A stretch of DNA of 64,000 nucleotides from Alphaproteobacteria bacterium 32-64-14 (GTDB lineage: Bacteria; Pseudomonadota; Alphaproteobacteria; Caulobacterales; Hyphomonadaceae). The number at the start of each line of letters is the position of its first letter. The first letter of the stretch is position 1. Positions 26,035-35,108 of this stretch are shown here, piece after piece. A model generated the notes under the pieces. The model saw nothing but the letters and a program-made list of their open reading frames with translations, was not told where the DNA came from and made no database searches. The DNA lies in contig NCEM01000003.1 in NCBI GenBank assembly GCA_002280725.1, forward strand, positions 1 through 64,000, in the 5' to 3' direction. The position numbers and the translations under genes are program-made.

Positions 26035-26664
26035 ATGACGAACAATCCCGATTTTCAACCGGAGTTTGGCCCGAACGGCGCTGTAATCAACGCTCCGTCG
26101 ATGACCCCCGAAATGCGCGAGAAGATCAAGCGGTCAGCCAGTCTGCCATCCGCCCAAGAGGCGCTGACGCATCTGCGTCCATTCTTCCTTGTGATCGTGC
26201 TTAGCTCCCTGCTCGTGGTATTTGCACGGCCGCTGAGGGAATGCTTGACCGGGTCTCCGTGGTGGGCCGGCGCTTTCACAGGCGCACTCGCAATGTTTGC
26301 TATCGTGGTGTTCTGGCGGTTCGGCCACTCGATCCTTGAACGGTGGGAGATCTTACCGGGCCAGAAGAGACTTTTGAGCGTACCCACGTGGGCGCGCATC
26401 ATGATCGCCGTTTCCGACATCGCAATGGGACTTTGCTTCGGCCTTGGGCAGCTGAATTTCGTGACGGATTTCAATTCCGAGCGTGTCCTGCTCAGCCTGG
26501 CTGCTTTTGCAGCCGCAATTGTCGCTGCGTTCGTCGCTTGGAGCATGAGATGGTTGGCAGATGAAACGAAATGGGCGTGGCGGACCGACCGCCTAGCGGC
26601 CCTCGCGCCGCCAGGCGAGCATCATGAACAAGGCCGCCAGCAGCATGCCGACAACGCCCGGTAG
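26035..26664 (+). CDS. Membrane protein of unknown function, 209 aa
   Basis: A polar N-terminus of ~50 residues is followed by four hydrophobic segments (about 53-70, 80-100, 128-145 and 158-180). GGGGAGAG lies 5 bp before ATG 26035. The last ~24 residues (PPGEHHEQGRQQHADNAR) are read antisense to the convergent VWA-like gene over 72 bp, so the natural stop may have been lost. GC content is lower than in the flanking genes, fitting an accessory origin. Confidence 0.7.
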   Translation: MTNNPDFQPEFGPNGAVINAPSMTPEMREKIKRSASLPSAQEALTHLRPFFLVIVLSSLLVVFARPLRECLTGSPWWAGAFTGALAMFAIVVFWRFGHSILERWEILPGQKRLLSVPTWARIMIAVSDIAMGLCFGLGQLNFVTDFNSERVLLSLAAFAAAIVAAFVAWSMRWLADETKWAWRTDRLAALAPPGEHHEQGRQQHADNAR

Positions 26665-28638
26665 CAGCGTGGTCGACTCCGTCGCCCGCACCGCATAGGC
26701 GCCGCGTTCGCGCAGGCCGAACCAGTCATTGCCCGATGCGTTGCCGCGCTCGCCCACGCGCTGCAGGCGCGGCATGGTCGGCGTGCCATCGGCGCCAAGG
26801 CGGAACACCCCGCCCAGCGTCGCCGTGGCAAGCGGCTGCACCTTGTCGCTCGTCGCCCGCAGGTCGAGATACTCGCGCGGATGCGTCGGGCCGCGCAGGG
26901 TCACAGCGCTCAGCTTTCCGCTGACGGCGCGATAGAGGCCGAGTTGCTGCGCGGGTAGGCTGGTCTGATAGTGGCCGGGCGAGGTCATCGCCCAGTCGTA
27001 CTCGGTCTTGATCCCATCGGGCGCCTGTACCGACAGTTTCGCCGGGTTGTCAGACATGGTCTGCAGCGTCGCTTTCAGTTCGGGCGATGCGCCGGCTTCG
27101 ATCTTCAGCAGCTCTTCCTCGAGCTCCGGCTCCTTCATCAGCCAGTGCGCCGTGCGGCGGATCAGCTCCGCATACGGCCCGCCGCCCTCATAGCCGCGCG
27201 CCCACAGCCAGAGCTGATCGGACATCACGCTCGCGACCCGGCCCTGTCCCACACGATTGAGCAGCAGCAGCGGGGCGCCATCCGGCGTCTGCATCAGGGA
27301 TTCAGACTCGCCACGCTCCATCTTCATGTAGCGCATCCACGGACCCCAGCCTTCGGTCGGCAGCGTCGCCGTCACCGAGTGGCGTTTGCCGAGAGTGGTT
27401 AGCTGCGGCGTGAACTTGCCATCCACCATCTCGCCCGTCGCGCGGCCCGGCAGAACGCCGCCCAGCGGCGTGTTGTAGAGGATGTACGCCCCCGGATAGG
27501 GCGGACCCGATGCGATCAGCAGCGCGCCGCCGCGCTCGACATAGCGGGCCACGCGGTCGAGATAGGCTTCCTCCAGCACCGCAGGGCGAAGCTCGTGGTC
27601 GAAGATAACAAGGTCGAACTCGTCCAGCTTCTCGCGGAACAGCTGGGCCTTCGGGAACGCGATCAGCGCCAACTCGTCATTGCGCAGGTTCTCGCCTTTT
27701 TCCGGCGGGCGCAGAATGGTGAAGTGGACAAGGTCGACCGCCGGGTCGGACTTCAGCAGGTCGCGCCACACACGTGCGCCCGCATGCGGCTCACCCGTCA
27801 CCAGCAGCACGCGCAGCCGATCCTGTACGCCCGAAATACGCGCGGAAGCGAGGTTGTTCGCCAGCGTCAGCTCGTTCGGAATGCCATCGACTGACAGTAC
27901 GACAAGGTTCTCGCCGCGCCGCGTCAGGGTGAACCCGATCATCGTAGGCTCGCCCACCGGCACGGTCTGATCCGGCCGCGCCTCGCCATTGATGGTCACG
28001 CCGACGTTCACGCGCTCGGCGGCCGGATCGTTCACCTGGATGCGCATCTCGACGCGCTGGTCGATGATGGAGAAGGAGGGCGCCTGCTGGATTTCGATGT
28101 TGCGGTCGATCTCGTCCTCGCCGCCCACGATCATCGCGTGGATCGGGCCGAACTGGCCGGAGTCCTTGGTGTCTTCCGGAATGTCGTGGATCTGGCCATC
28201 GGTGATCATCACAACGCCAGCGATGCGGTCGCGCGGCGCATCCGACATGGCGGATTGCAGCGCGATATACATGTCCGTGCCATCGGCGCCTGGGTCGGTC
28301 TCCGCGACGCGCAGCTCAAGGTTCTCGTCGTCCTCGATCGCACGGCGAAGCTGGCCGTAAGCTGCTTCAGCTGTTTCCGTGCGGCCCCGGAAGTTCATGC
28401 TTTCCGAGCGATCCATCACCACCGCAACGATGTCCTTCAGCGGCTCGCGCTGCTCCTCGATCCACAGCGGGTTCGACAGCGCGACCGCGAGGATGGTCAG
28501 CGCCAGCGCGCGGAACAGCCACGACTTGCCGCGATAGTGGACATAGACGCCCCACAGCACGACCGCGACCGCAACCAGCGCCCATAGCGCGGCCCAGGGG
28601 ATCAGCGGATCAAAGCCAAGGCGTGCGGCATTCTCCAT
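26593..28638 (-). CDS. Large membrane-anchored protein with VWA-like and glutamine-amidotransferase-like regions
   Basis: A 681-aa protein. Two N-terminal helices (~15-60) are followed by a VWA-like region starting with VVMDRSESMNF (a MIDAS-like DxSxS), then beta-rich segments, a GATase1-like region around 290-480 (VERGGALLIASGPPYPG) and a C-terminal helix. Related proteins end MoxR/DUF58/BatA operons in alphaproteobacteria. It starts 3 bp after the DUF4159 stop. Cellular role unknown; envelope complex assembly is inferred. Confidence 0.82.
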   Translation of the reverse strand: MENAARLGFDPLIPWAALWALVAVAVVLWGVYVHYRGKSWLFRALALTILAVALSNPLWIEEQREPLKDIVAVVMDRSESMNFRGRTETAEAAYGQLRRAIEDDENLELRVAETDPGADGTDMYIALQSAMSDAPRDRIAGVVMITDGQIHDIPEDTKDSGQFGPIHAMIVGGEDEIDRNIEIQQAPSFSIIDQRVEMRIQVNDPAAERVNVGVTINGEARPDQTVPVGEPTMIGFTLTRRGENLVVLSVDGIPNELTLANNLASARISGVQDRLRVLLVTGEPHAGARVWRDLLKSDPAVDLVHFTILRPPEKGENLRNDELALIAFPKAQLFREKLDEFDLVIFDHELRPAVLEEAYLDRVARYVERGGALLIASGPPYPGAYILYNTPLGGVLPGRATGEMVDGKFTPQLTTLGKRHSVTATLPTEGWGPWMRYMKMERGESESLMQTPDGAPLLLLNRVGQGRVASVMSDQLWLWARGYEGGGPYAELIRRTAHWLMKEPELEEELLKIEAGASPELKATLQTMSDNPAKLSVQAPDGIKTEYDWAMTSPGHYQTSLPAQQLGLYRAVSGKLSAVTLRGPTHPREYLDLRATSDKVQPLATATLGGVFRLGADGTPTMPRLQRVGERGNASGNDWFGLRERGAYAVRATESTTLLPGVVGMLLAALFMMLAWRREGR

Positions 28639-28641
28639 GGC

Positions 28642-31374
28642 TCAATCGCCCCTGTCGCGCGAGGTGCCGAGGCGGTCGAGCAGTTCGGGCACGTGAACCT
28701 GGTCTTCCTTGTAGTTGCCGGTGAGGATGTACATCACGAGATTGATGCCGAAGCGGTAGGTCATCTCGCGGGCGCGGTCGCCGCCTTCCATCGTCAGCAG
28801 CGGTTTGCCTGTGCGCTTGTCGATCGCCCACGCGCCTGCCCAGTCCGATCCGCCGATGAACAGTCCGGAGACGCCATCGCCCCGGCGGCTATCACGGCTC
28901 GCCGCGCCGCTCTCGATCCAGAGCCGGCCATTGAGGCGTCCGGGATAGGAGCGGATCAGGTAGTAGCTCTTGGTCAGCACATGGTCGGGCGGAGCTGGCT
29001 GAAGCAGAGGCGCATCGATGCCCGCCAGCAGCTGCTGCAGGTTGGCCGAGACATCGCGCCCGGGCGTCGCATCGCGCGTATCCACCACAAACGCCCCGCC
29101 CGCGCGCAGATAGGTATTCACCTTCGCCGCCGCCGCCGCAGACAGGGGCCGGGCGTCGCGCGGCACGGAGTAGTAGATCATCGGATAAAGTTCGAGACTG
29201 TCGCGCGCGAGATCGACGCCATGCGGCTCCTCGGGCTCGACCGACGTGCGCAGACCCAGCTGGTAAGACAGGCCCCACAGGCCCGCCGCCGTTGTATCGT
29301 CGAGGCGTCTGTCGCCGGTCTTCACATACGCAAAGCGCAGGTGCGCGGCGGCCTCGCGCGCGAGCTGATCGCTCGTCTGCGCCTGTGCCGATGGCGCGCT
29401 CGCAACCATGGCCGCGGCCATGACGAACATGGCAAGAGCGCCAGCGGCTTCCCTGCGCCGGAAGATGTTCGGGAGGCGGCCCGCGAAGGCCAGCGCGATG
29501 AGCAGATCGAGCGCCACGATGCTCATCGCCAGCGCGATCATCGAGCCACCGAGTCCTGTGCGCTCGGCGATTGCGGCTTGTTCGGTCACGGTCACCTCCA
29601 GCGGCCAGTCGTTGAACGCGAGCGGGGCTAGGCTGCCCGCATTTAGCGCGCGCTCCCCGCCCGGCCCGAGATAGAGCCCCGGCGGCGTGGTCGGTCCCGG
29701 GCGCGTGTTCGCGAATTCTGCCGCTGCAATCGGCATGGCGGTGGAGGCGGGCGGCGTCAGCACGCCAAATCCGTCGAGTACCCGAGACGGTGCCAGCGTT
29801 CCCTCGCCGCCAAGCGCGGGCGCGCGCGAACGCTGCCCGCCCGAGACCACCGACCGGCGCAGCATTTCGACAAAGGCCCCCGTGAAGGGGAGGTCGGACC
29901 AGTCGGGATCGGCGGTGACGTGGAAGAGGATGATCTGCCCCTGGCCCACGCGGCGTGCGGTGACCAGCGGGGTGCCATCTTCAAGCCGCGCCCAGGTCAG
30001 GCTGTCGAGCTCGGCCGAGGGCTGCGCCAGAACCTGCTGGCGCACGGCGACGTCAGCGGGCCGTGGAATGCCGAAGAAGGGCGAGTTGGACGGGAACTCC
30101 GCAATGCGCTGCGGCGTTTCCCACGACATCGCCGAGCCAAGCGCGCGCGATGTGGGCCGCAGCGTGACGGGCGACAACGGGCCTTCCTGCGCGGCGAGGC
30201 GCGGGCCGGCAAAGCGGATCAGCACGCCGCCCTTTTCCATCCAGTCAGTCAGGCGTTTCGCGGTCGCCTCGTCGATGTTGCCCCGATCGCCCATGACGAT
30301 GGCGTCGATCGGTGAATCGAGCAGGTCCGACAGCTTCTTCTCGGTCAGCTGCGCATAGGGCTGCAGCGCCTTGCGGGCGTAGTAGTGTTCCGAGAGCAGC
30401 GGCTGCGCCTCGTCGCGTGTGTCGGCAAGGCCCACATGCGGACGCCGCGCCGTATCATCCCACAGCCAGACAGCTCCAGCCGATGGCGATCCGGCGATGC
30501 GGAAGCGCGCAACACGGTTGAGCGCCGCAGCCGGAATGGCGAACAGCGCATCGGCGGTCGTCGAATTGCCCTCGAAAGCAATGCGCGTCGATGCAATGGA
30601 GGCGCCCTCAGCCGTCTCGGCGATGATGTCAGCCGTTGCGCCGGGCAGGCTGTCAGCACGCACGACAGAAACGCGCGCGCCTTCCGCTGAGCTGTCCGCC
30701 GCCGTGATCGCAAATGCCGTGCGCGGCCGCGTGATGCGCACATCGGTCGCAGCCTTGGCCGCAAGCGCGCGGGCAAACGATCCCGCCGTGTCGAAGTCGA
30801 AGCCATCCGTGGCCCAGATGATCCGTCCTGGCTTAAGTTGCGTTGCATCCAGCGCCTTGAGCGCCGCCTCGCGATCCGGCAACCACGCCGCCGGCCGCTG
30901 GTTGCGCAACAGCTGACGCGCGGACTCCGCGTCAAGCGCTTCCGAAGGATCGCGATCCACCTCGCGCGGCGCCGTGAACATCACATGGATCGAGCCGCCG
31001 TCCTGCGATGTCTCATCAACTGCAGCAGTGGCTGTCCGCACTATGTCGCGCCAGCGTTCCGCGCTGCTCCAGCCATCGTCCACCACGATCAGCGTGCCGC
31101 CATCCGTCGGCGCCTGCGCGTTCGGCGCCCAGGTCGGCCGGGCAAAGCCGAGGATGGCCAGCGCCAGTGCGATCATGCGCAACAGCAGCAGCCACCAGGG
31201 CGTGCGCGCCGGTGTCTCTTCCTCGGGCTTCAGGTCGTCGAGCAGCGCGAGCGAGGGCAGCGCAAACCGCTTCGGCTCCGGCGGCGTCGCGCGCAGCAGG
31301 AACCACAGCACCGGAAGCGCCAGAAGGCCCAGCAGCGCCAGAGGCTGCAGGAACAGGAACGGACCAATGCTCAC
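28642..31374 (-). CDS. BatA-domain plus DUF4159 membrane protein
   Basis: A 910-aa protein. The N-terminal BatA domain with two helices (~5-30 and ~60-80; LLALPVLWFLLRATPP) is followed by a VWA-like region and a middle GATase-like part. Two helices lie around 620-670, then an SAQAQ segment resembling an internal signal cleavage site. The C-terminal ~210 residues form a DUF4159 domain (HLRFAYVKTGDRRLDDTTAAG). It starts at GTG 31374 overlapping the DUF58 stop (GTGA). Part of a MoxR-associated operon of unknown function. Confidence 0.85.
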   Translation of the reverse strand: MSIGPFLFLQPLALLGLLALPVLWFLLRATPPEPKRFALPSLALLDDLKPEEETPARTPWWLLLLRMIALALAILGFARPTWAPNAQAPTDGGTLIVVDDGWSSAERWRDIVRTATAAVDETSQDGGSIHVMFTAPREVDRDPSEALDAESARQLLRNQRPAAWLPDREAALKALDATQLKPGRIIWATDGFDFDTAGSFARALAAKAATDVRITRPRTAFAITAADSSAEGARVSVVRADSLPGATADIIAETAEGASIASTRIAFEGNSTTADALFAIPAAALNRVARFRIAGSPSAGAVWLWDDTARRPHVGLADTRDEAQPLLSEHYYARKALQPYAQLTEKKLSDLLDSPIDAIVMGDRGNIDEATAKRLTDWMEKGGVLIRFAGPRLAAQEGPLSPVTLRPTSRALGSAMSWETPQRIAEFPSNSPFFGIPRPADVAVRQQVLAQPSAELDSLTWARLEDGTPLVTARRVGQGQIILFHVTADPDWSDLPFTGAFVEMLRRSVVSGGQRSRAPALGGEGTLAPSRVLDGFGVLTPPASTAMPIAAAEFANTRPGPTTPPGLYLGPGGERALNAGSLAPLAFNDWPLEVTVTEQAAIAERTGLGGSMIALAMSIVALDLLIALAFAGRLPNIFRRREAAGALAMFVMAAAMVASAPSAQAQTSDQLAREAAAHLRFAYVKTGDRRLDDTTAAGLWGLSYQLGLRTSVEPEEPHGVDLARDSLELYPMIYYSVPRDARPLSAAAAAKVNTYLRAGGAFVVDTRDATPGRDVSANLQQLLAGIDAPLLQPAPPDHVLTKSYYLIRSYPGRLNGRLWIESGAASRDSRRGDGVSGLFIGGSDWAGAWAIDKRTGKPLLTMEGGDRAREMTYRFGINLVMYILTGNYKEDQVHVPELLDRLGTSRDRGD

Positions 31375-32246
31375 GCCATGGCCCCGCTGACCGAAAAGCC
31401 ATGCGCCAGATTGCCAAGCGGCGTGCGCGGCTCCTCGTTCGTTACATGGCTCACGAAGCGCCAGCCGAGTTCACCGGCCAGATCCGTCATGTCCTTGCGG
31501 CGCTGGGCGAACTTGTCGAGATAGCCATCGCGGATCGATTCAGCGCGGCCGACCAGCCGCTCGCGGTCCTGTCCCGGGCGGAAGAAGCGCACGCGGCCAT
31601 TGAACGGATAGGCTTCCTCGATCGGATCGCAGATCTGCAGCAGAACACCATCGCGGCACTTGCCGGCAATCGGCGTCAAGCGTGCGCGCCATTCCGCCAG
31701 CGGGGAGTAGAAGTCGCTGCAGATCACGATAGCCGCCCGGTCGCGCGGCGGCGGCGGGAAGGGCAGGTCGGCGGAAAAATCACGAATGTCCTCGCCGACG
31801 CGGGCAGGCGCACGTGCGCCCGAGACGGGACCGCGACCGCCGCCAAGCGCGCCGCAACGCTCGCCCGAGCGCGACAGCGCGCCGGCCAGCGCCATGGACA
31901 GCAGCAATGCGCGATCGGCCTTGTGCGGCAGCGTCGTTGAGCTTGACCAGTGAAAGCCAGCGCTGGGGTCCGCCCAGAACAGGAATGTGCGCGCCGTCTC
32001 CAGCTCCGTCTCGCGAACGAACAGGTGTTCCTCGCGCGCGGACCTGCGCCAGTCGACGCGGTCGGCGCCATCTTCCTGCGTGTGTCTGCGATACTGCCAG
32101 AAGTTTTCGCCCATACCCGACTTGCGCCGCCCGGCCGAGCCGAGATGCGCTGCGCTCGCGGCGCGAGCGTGCGTCGTCAAGGTTCCGAGGTCGCTAGCGA
32201 GAGCAGCGGCCTCTGCCTTGAGTTGCGATAGCGGCGCCTGGGGCAA
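31371..32246 (-). CDS. DUF58 domain-containing protein
   Basis: A 291-aa protein with the DUF58 core (GMGENFWQYRRHTQEDGADRVDWRRSARE) and a VWA-like fold (ALLLSMALAGAL, AIVICSDFYSPLAEW). The only early start is a TTG at 32246, supported by AAGGA six bases upstream. In the family these proteins are co-encoded with MoxR ATPases and are thought to be chaperone clients or scaffolds. It follows the 70-aa membrane protein by 9 bp. Confidence 0.88.
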   Translation of the reverse strand: MPQAPLSQLKAEAAALASDLGTLTTHARAASAAHLGSAGRRKSGMGENFWQYRRHTQEDGADRVDWRRSAREEHLFVRETELETARTFLFWADPSAGFHWSSSTTLPHKADRALLLSMALAGALSRSGERCGALGGGRGPVSGARAPARVGEDIRDFSADLPFPPPPRDRAAIVICSDFYSPLAEWRARLTPIAGKCRDGVLLQICDPIEEAYPFNGRVRFFRPGQDRERLVGRAESIRDGYLDKFAQRRKDMTDLAGELGWRFVSHVTNEEPRTPLGNLAHGFSVSGAMA

Positions 32247-32255
32247 GTCGTATCC

Positions 32256-32468
32256 TTATGGTCTAGGCGCGGCGCCGGATTCATCCGTCGCATATTCCTG
32301 GGGACGCGACCAACCCAGCGCTTTGAGGATCAGAAGGCCACCGAGTCCGAAGAGCCAACCTGCCCAGAACATCCCGATTTCGCGATAAGTGAAAGCGGCA
32401 GGCAAGACTATCAGGGTTCCGAGAAGGATGTCGTTTATCCGCTTTCGGTTCCAGAATGGTCGACTCAT
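32256..32468 (-). CDS. Small membrane protein in the MoxR operon, 70 aa
   Basis: 70 residues with two hydrophobic stretches (ILLGTLIVLPAAFTY and IGMFWAGWLFGLGGLLILKAL) and a polar tail. Its ATG is one base after the moxR-type stop and its stop is 9 bp before the DUF58 start, so it is part of the operon. It is not one of the usual members and could be missed in annotation. Confidence 0.7.
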   Translation of the reverse strand: MSRPFWNRKRINDILLGTLIVLPAAFTYREIGMFWAGWLFGLGGLLILKALGWSRPQEYATDESGAAPRP

Positions 32469-32469
32469 C

Positions 32470-33468
32470 TCAGGCGGCCTTGGCTGCGAGTTCCTGGATC
32501 AGTTCGGACAGCGATCCACCCTGACCCGTGGGGTCGTAGGCCAGCGCCATGCGGTGGCCGAGCGCCGGTTCAGCCAGCGCCTCGATATCGTCGAGCGAGG
32601 GCGCAAGGCGGCCGCGCAGCAGCGCGCGCGAACGCGCCGCAAGCATCAGCGCCTGACCAGCGCGCGGAGACGGGCCCCAGTCCACGCGCTTCTTCACTTG
32701 CGGATTGTCCGACTGTTCCGGACGTGCTGAACGCACAAGGCGCAGGATCGCCTCGAGAACCTTCTCCGGCACCGGCATGCGGCGCACGAGCGACTGCAAC
32801 GCGAGCAAACGTTCTGCGTCGATCACAGGGCGAACCGTCTGGTCGCCCAGTCCGGTCGTCTCGACAAGAATGCGGCGCTCGGTCTCGTTGTCGGGATAGG
32901 TCACGTCGACCTTCAGCAGGAAGCGGTCCAGCTGCGCTTCCGGCAGCGGATAGGTGCCCTCCTGTTCGATCGGGTTCTGCGTCGCGAGAACGTGGAACGG
33001 CTTGGGCAGGTCGTAGCTCGCACCCGCTACCGTCACATGCCGCTCCTGCATCGCCTGCAGAAGTGCGGATTGTGTGCGCGGCGATGCGCGGTTGATCTCG
33101 TCGGCCATCAGCAGGCTGGTGAAGATCGGGCCCTTCACAAAGCGGAACGCCCGGCCGCCTCCGCCGCTCTCGTCCAGGATCTCCGAGCCCAGAATGTCGG
33201 ACGGCATCAGGTCGGGCGTGAACTGCACCCGGCCCCAGTCGAGGCCCAGCGCCTTGGCGGTGGTTTCCACCAGCTTGGTCTTGGCAAGGCCGGGTGCGCC
33301 GATCAGCAGGGCGTGGCCGCCGGCGAGGATCGTGGAAATCACCAGTTCGACGACGCGCTCCTGGCCGAAAACGACCTTTCCGATCTCGGCGCGCACCTGC
33401 GCGAGGACCTGTACGGCGGCGTCCGCATCCTTGACGATGTCGGCGGGGGCGGTGGCGGCTTCACTCAT
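32470..33468 (-). CDS. MoxR-family AAA+ ATPase
   Basis: A 332-aa AAA+ ATPase. Walker A GAPGLAKTK is near residue 57, Walker B LLMADEINRASP near 120, sensor and arginine-finger region LATQNPIEQEGTYPLPEAQLDRF near 165, and a C-terminal lid. MoxR proteins act as chaperones that assemble or activate VWA-containing partners. It is first in the five-gene minus-strand operon ending at 26593. Confidence 0.95.
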   Translation of the reverse strand: MSEAATAPADIVKDADAAVQVLAQVRAEIGKVVFGQERVVELVISTILAGGHALLIGAPGLAKTKLVETTAKALGLDWGRVQFTPDLMPSDILGSEILDESGGGGRAFRFVKGPIFTSLLMADEINRASPRTQSALLQAMQERHVTVAGASYDLPKPFHVLATQNPIEQEGTYPLPEAQLDRFLLKVDVTYPDNETERRILVETTGLGDQTVRPVIDAERLLALQSLVRRMPVPEKVLEAILRLVRSARPEQSDNPQVKKRVDWGPSPRAGQALMLAARSRALLRGRLAPSLDDIEALAEPALGHRMALAYDPTGQGGSLSELIQELAAKAA

Positions 33469-33514
33469 GTCGCTCTTTTACCTATTCCTGAGGCCAGCCC
33501 GGAGCCGAGCCGCC

Positions 33515-34120
33515 ATGTCGAACGCGAAATTCCCGAATGTCCCAGACGTCGCGCCCGGGTCGCTCGCAGACCTGATTGCAACCTTGCAGACCGAAACGGG
33601 TTTGGGAACGCCTCGTCCCCTGCCGCCGGTACATTTGTGGAATCCTGCCAACTGCGGGGACATCGGCCTGGAGATACGGCGGGACGGCTCCTGGTGGCAG
33701 AATGGCGTACGGTTCAGCCGAGAAAAGCTCGTCCGTCTGTTTTCCACGATCCTGAGACGGGATTCCGACGGGTACTACCTCGTTACCCCTCACGAAAAAG
33801 TGGTGGTTAAGGTGGAGGATGCGCCCTTCGTGGGCATCCGCGCTGACCGTCATGAGTCGGGTGGGCATCAGGTGATAGTGGTCACAACCAATGTGGGCGA
33901 TGTCGTGGCGGTCGATTCCGAACATCCGATCCGCGTCGTTTCAGATCGCCAGACAGGCGAGCCCTCCACCTACGTCCTGATCCGGGGCGGCCTGGAGGCC
34001 CGGATGGCCCGGCCGCCCTATTACGAGCTGGTCGATTGGTCGGAACCTGATCCGGCGGATGACGGCGCGATGAGCCTCGCCTCGTCAGGGCAGAAGTTCC
34101 AGATCGGCCGGGTCGCCTGA
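33515..34120 (+). CDS. DUF1285 domain-containing protein
   Basis: A 201-aa protein with the DUF1285 hallmarks: WNPANCGDIGLEIRRDGSWW near residue 42, FSTILRRDSDGYYLVTPHEKV, and VEDAPFVG. Structures of the family show a small beta-rich fold; the function is not established. It stands upstream of the NUDIX CoA-pyrophosphatase gene (4-bp gap), the usual alphaproteobacterial order. Confidence 0.9.
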   Translation: MSNAKFPNVPDVAPGSLADLIATLQTETGLGTPRPLPPVHLWNPANCGDIGLEIRRDGSWWQNGVRFSREKLVRLFSTILRRDSDGYYLVTPHEKVVVKVEDAPFVGIRADRHESGGHQVIVVTTNVGDVVAVDSEHPIRVVSDRQTGEPSTYVLIRGGLEARMARPPYYELVDWSEPDPADDGAMSLASSGQKFQIGRVA

Positions 34121-34124
34121 CAGC

Positions 34125-34751
34125 ATGCCATTCACCACCAAGACCGATTTTGAAGCACGCGCGGCCACCCGTCTAGCCGCCGCTGACGCCGTTTTCGATA
34201 CGCCGCTGCGCACTGATTATGATCTCAACCCGAGCTGGCCCGCGCCGGAACAACCGGTGATCCGGCGCGCCGCGGTGCTGGTCGGTCTTATCGACCGCGT
34301 CGATGATTTCGGCGTCCTGCTGACGCTCCGGCCCGAGACCATGGCCTCGCATGCCGGGCAGGTGGCGTTCCCCGGCGGGCGGATCGAGCCGGGCGAAACC
34401 GCGCTGCAGGCGGCGTTGCGCGAAGCGCACGAGGAGGTCGGCGTCACGCCGGAAACCGTCCGCATACTGGGGCAGGGCGATACCTATCTCACGGGAACCG
34501 GTTTTGCCGTCGCGCCCTTCGTCGGCATCCTGCCAGCCGACTTCGTGCCAGTTCCCCATGTGCGCGAGGTCGCTGACGTTTTCGAGACGCCGCTGTCATT
34601 CCTCATGGATTCAGCCAATCATGAGCGCCACGAACGGGAGTTCCGGGGGGCCTTGCGCGCCTATTATGCAATGCCCCACAACGGCCGTTACATCTGGGGC
34701 GCCACGGCGGGCATGATCAAAGCCTTGTACGATCGGCTCTATGGCGCGTAG
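34125..34751 (+). CDS. NUDIX hydrolase, CoA pyrophosphatase type
   Basis: A 208-aa NUDIX enzyme. The Nudix box GGRIEPGETALQAALREAHE with EVGV lies near residues 83-106, preceded by the CoA-specific LLTLRPETMASHAGQVAFPG motif. It is predicted to split CoA or acyl-CoA to 4'-phosphopantetheine and 3',5'-ADP. It lies in a compact unit DUF1285-NUDIX-DUF6111-CCA enzyme. Confidence 0.93.
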   Translation: MPFTTKTDFEARAATRLAAADAVFDTPLRTDYDLNPSWPAPEQPVIRRAAVLVGLIDRVDDFGVLLTLRPETMASHAGQVAFPGGRIEPGETALQAALREAHEEVGVTPETVRILGQGDTYLTGTGFAVAPFVGILPADFVPVPHVREVADVFETPLSFLMDSANHERHEREFRGALRAYYAMPHNGRYIWGATAGMIKALYDRLYGA

Positions 34752-34762
34752 GACTGGAGTTG

Positions 34763-35104
34763 ATGGCGCAACGCATTCTACTCGAACTCCTGTTGTTTCT
34801 GGTCCCGTTCGCGGTGTTCCTGATCTATCGCGCTGCCTCGCGTGATCTGCGTATTCGTGATCGCTGGCCAATAGTCCCGCTTGTCGTAATTGGCGCGGCT
34901 ATCGCGGTTCTTGCCCTGATACTCGACCCGCTGCTCAAGCCGCGTGAAACGGATAAGTGCTACACGTCAACGCGCCTCAACGCCGAGGGCATAGTGGAGC
35001 CGCCGCGCGAAATTCCGTGCACCGAGGTGACCATGCCCGGCAGCAACACGGCAGCGCCCCCGGCTGGCCAGGCGCCCGTCGCCCCGCGCGACCGGGGCAA
35101 CTAA
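34763..35104 (+). CDS. DUF6111-like membrane protein
   Basis: A 113-aa protein with two hydrophobic helices (residues ~5-20 and ~36-53) and a polar Pro-rich tail with two Cys. In alphaproteobacteria a short protein of this kind (DUF6111) is regularly found between the CoA-pyrophosphatase and CCA-adding enzyme genes, as here. ATG 34763 is chosen with GGAG upstream; a TTG three bases earlier is possible. Confidence 0.8.
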   Translation: MAQRILLELLLFLVPFAVFLIYRAASRDLRIRDRWPIVPLVVIGAAIAVLALILDPLLKPRETDKCYTSTRLNAEGIVEPPREIPCTEVTMPGSNTAAPPAGQAPVAPRDRGN

Positions 35105-35108
35105 TCCC

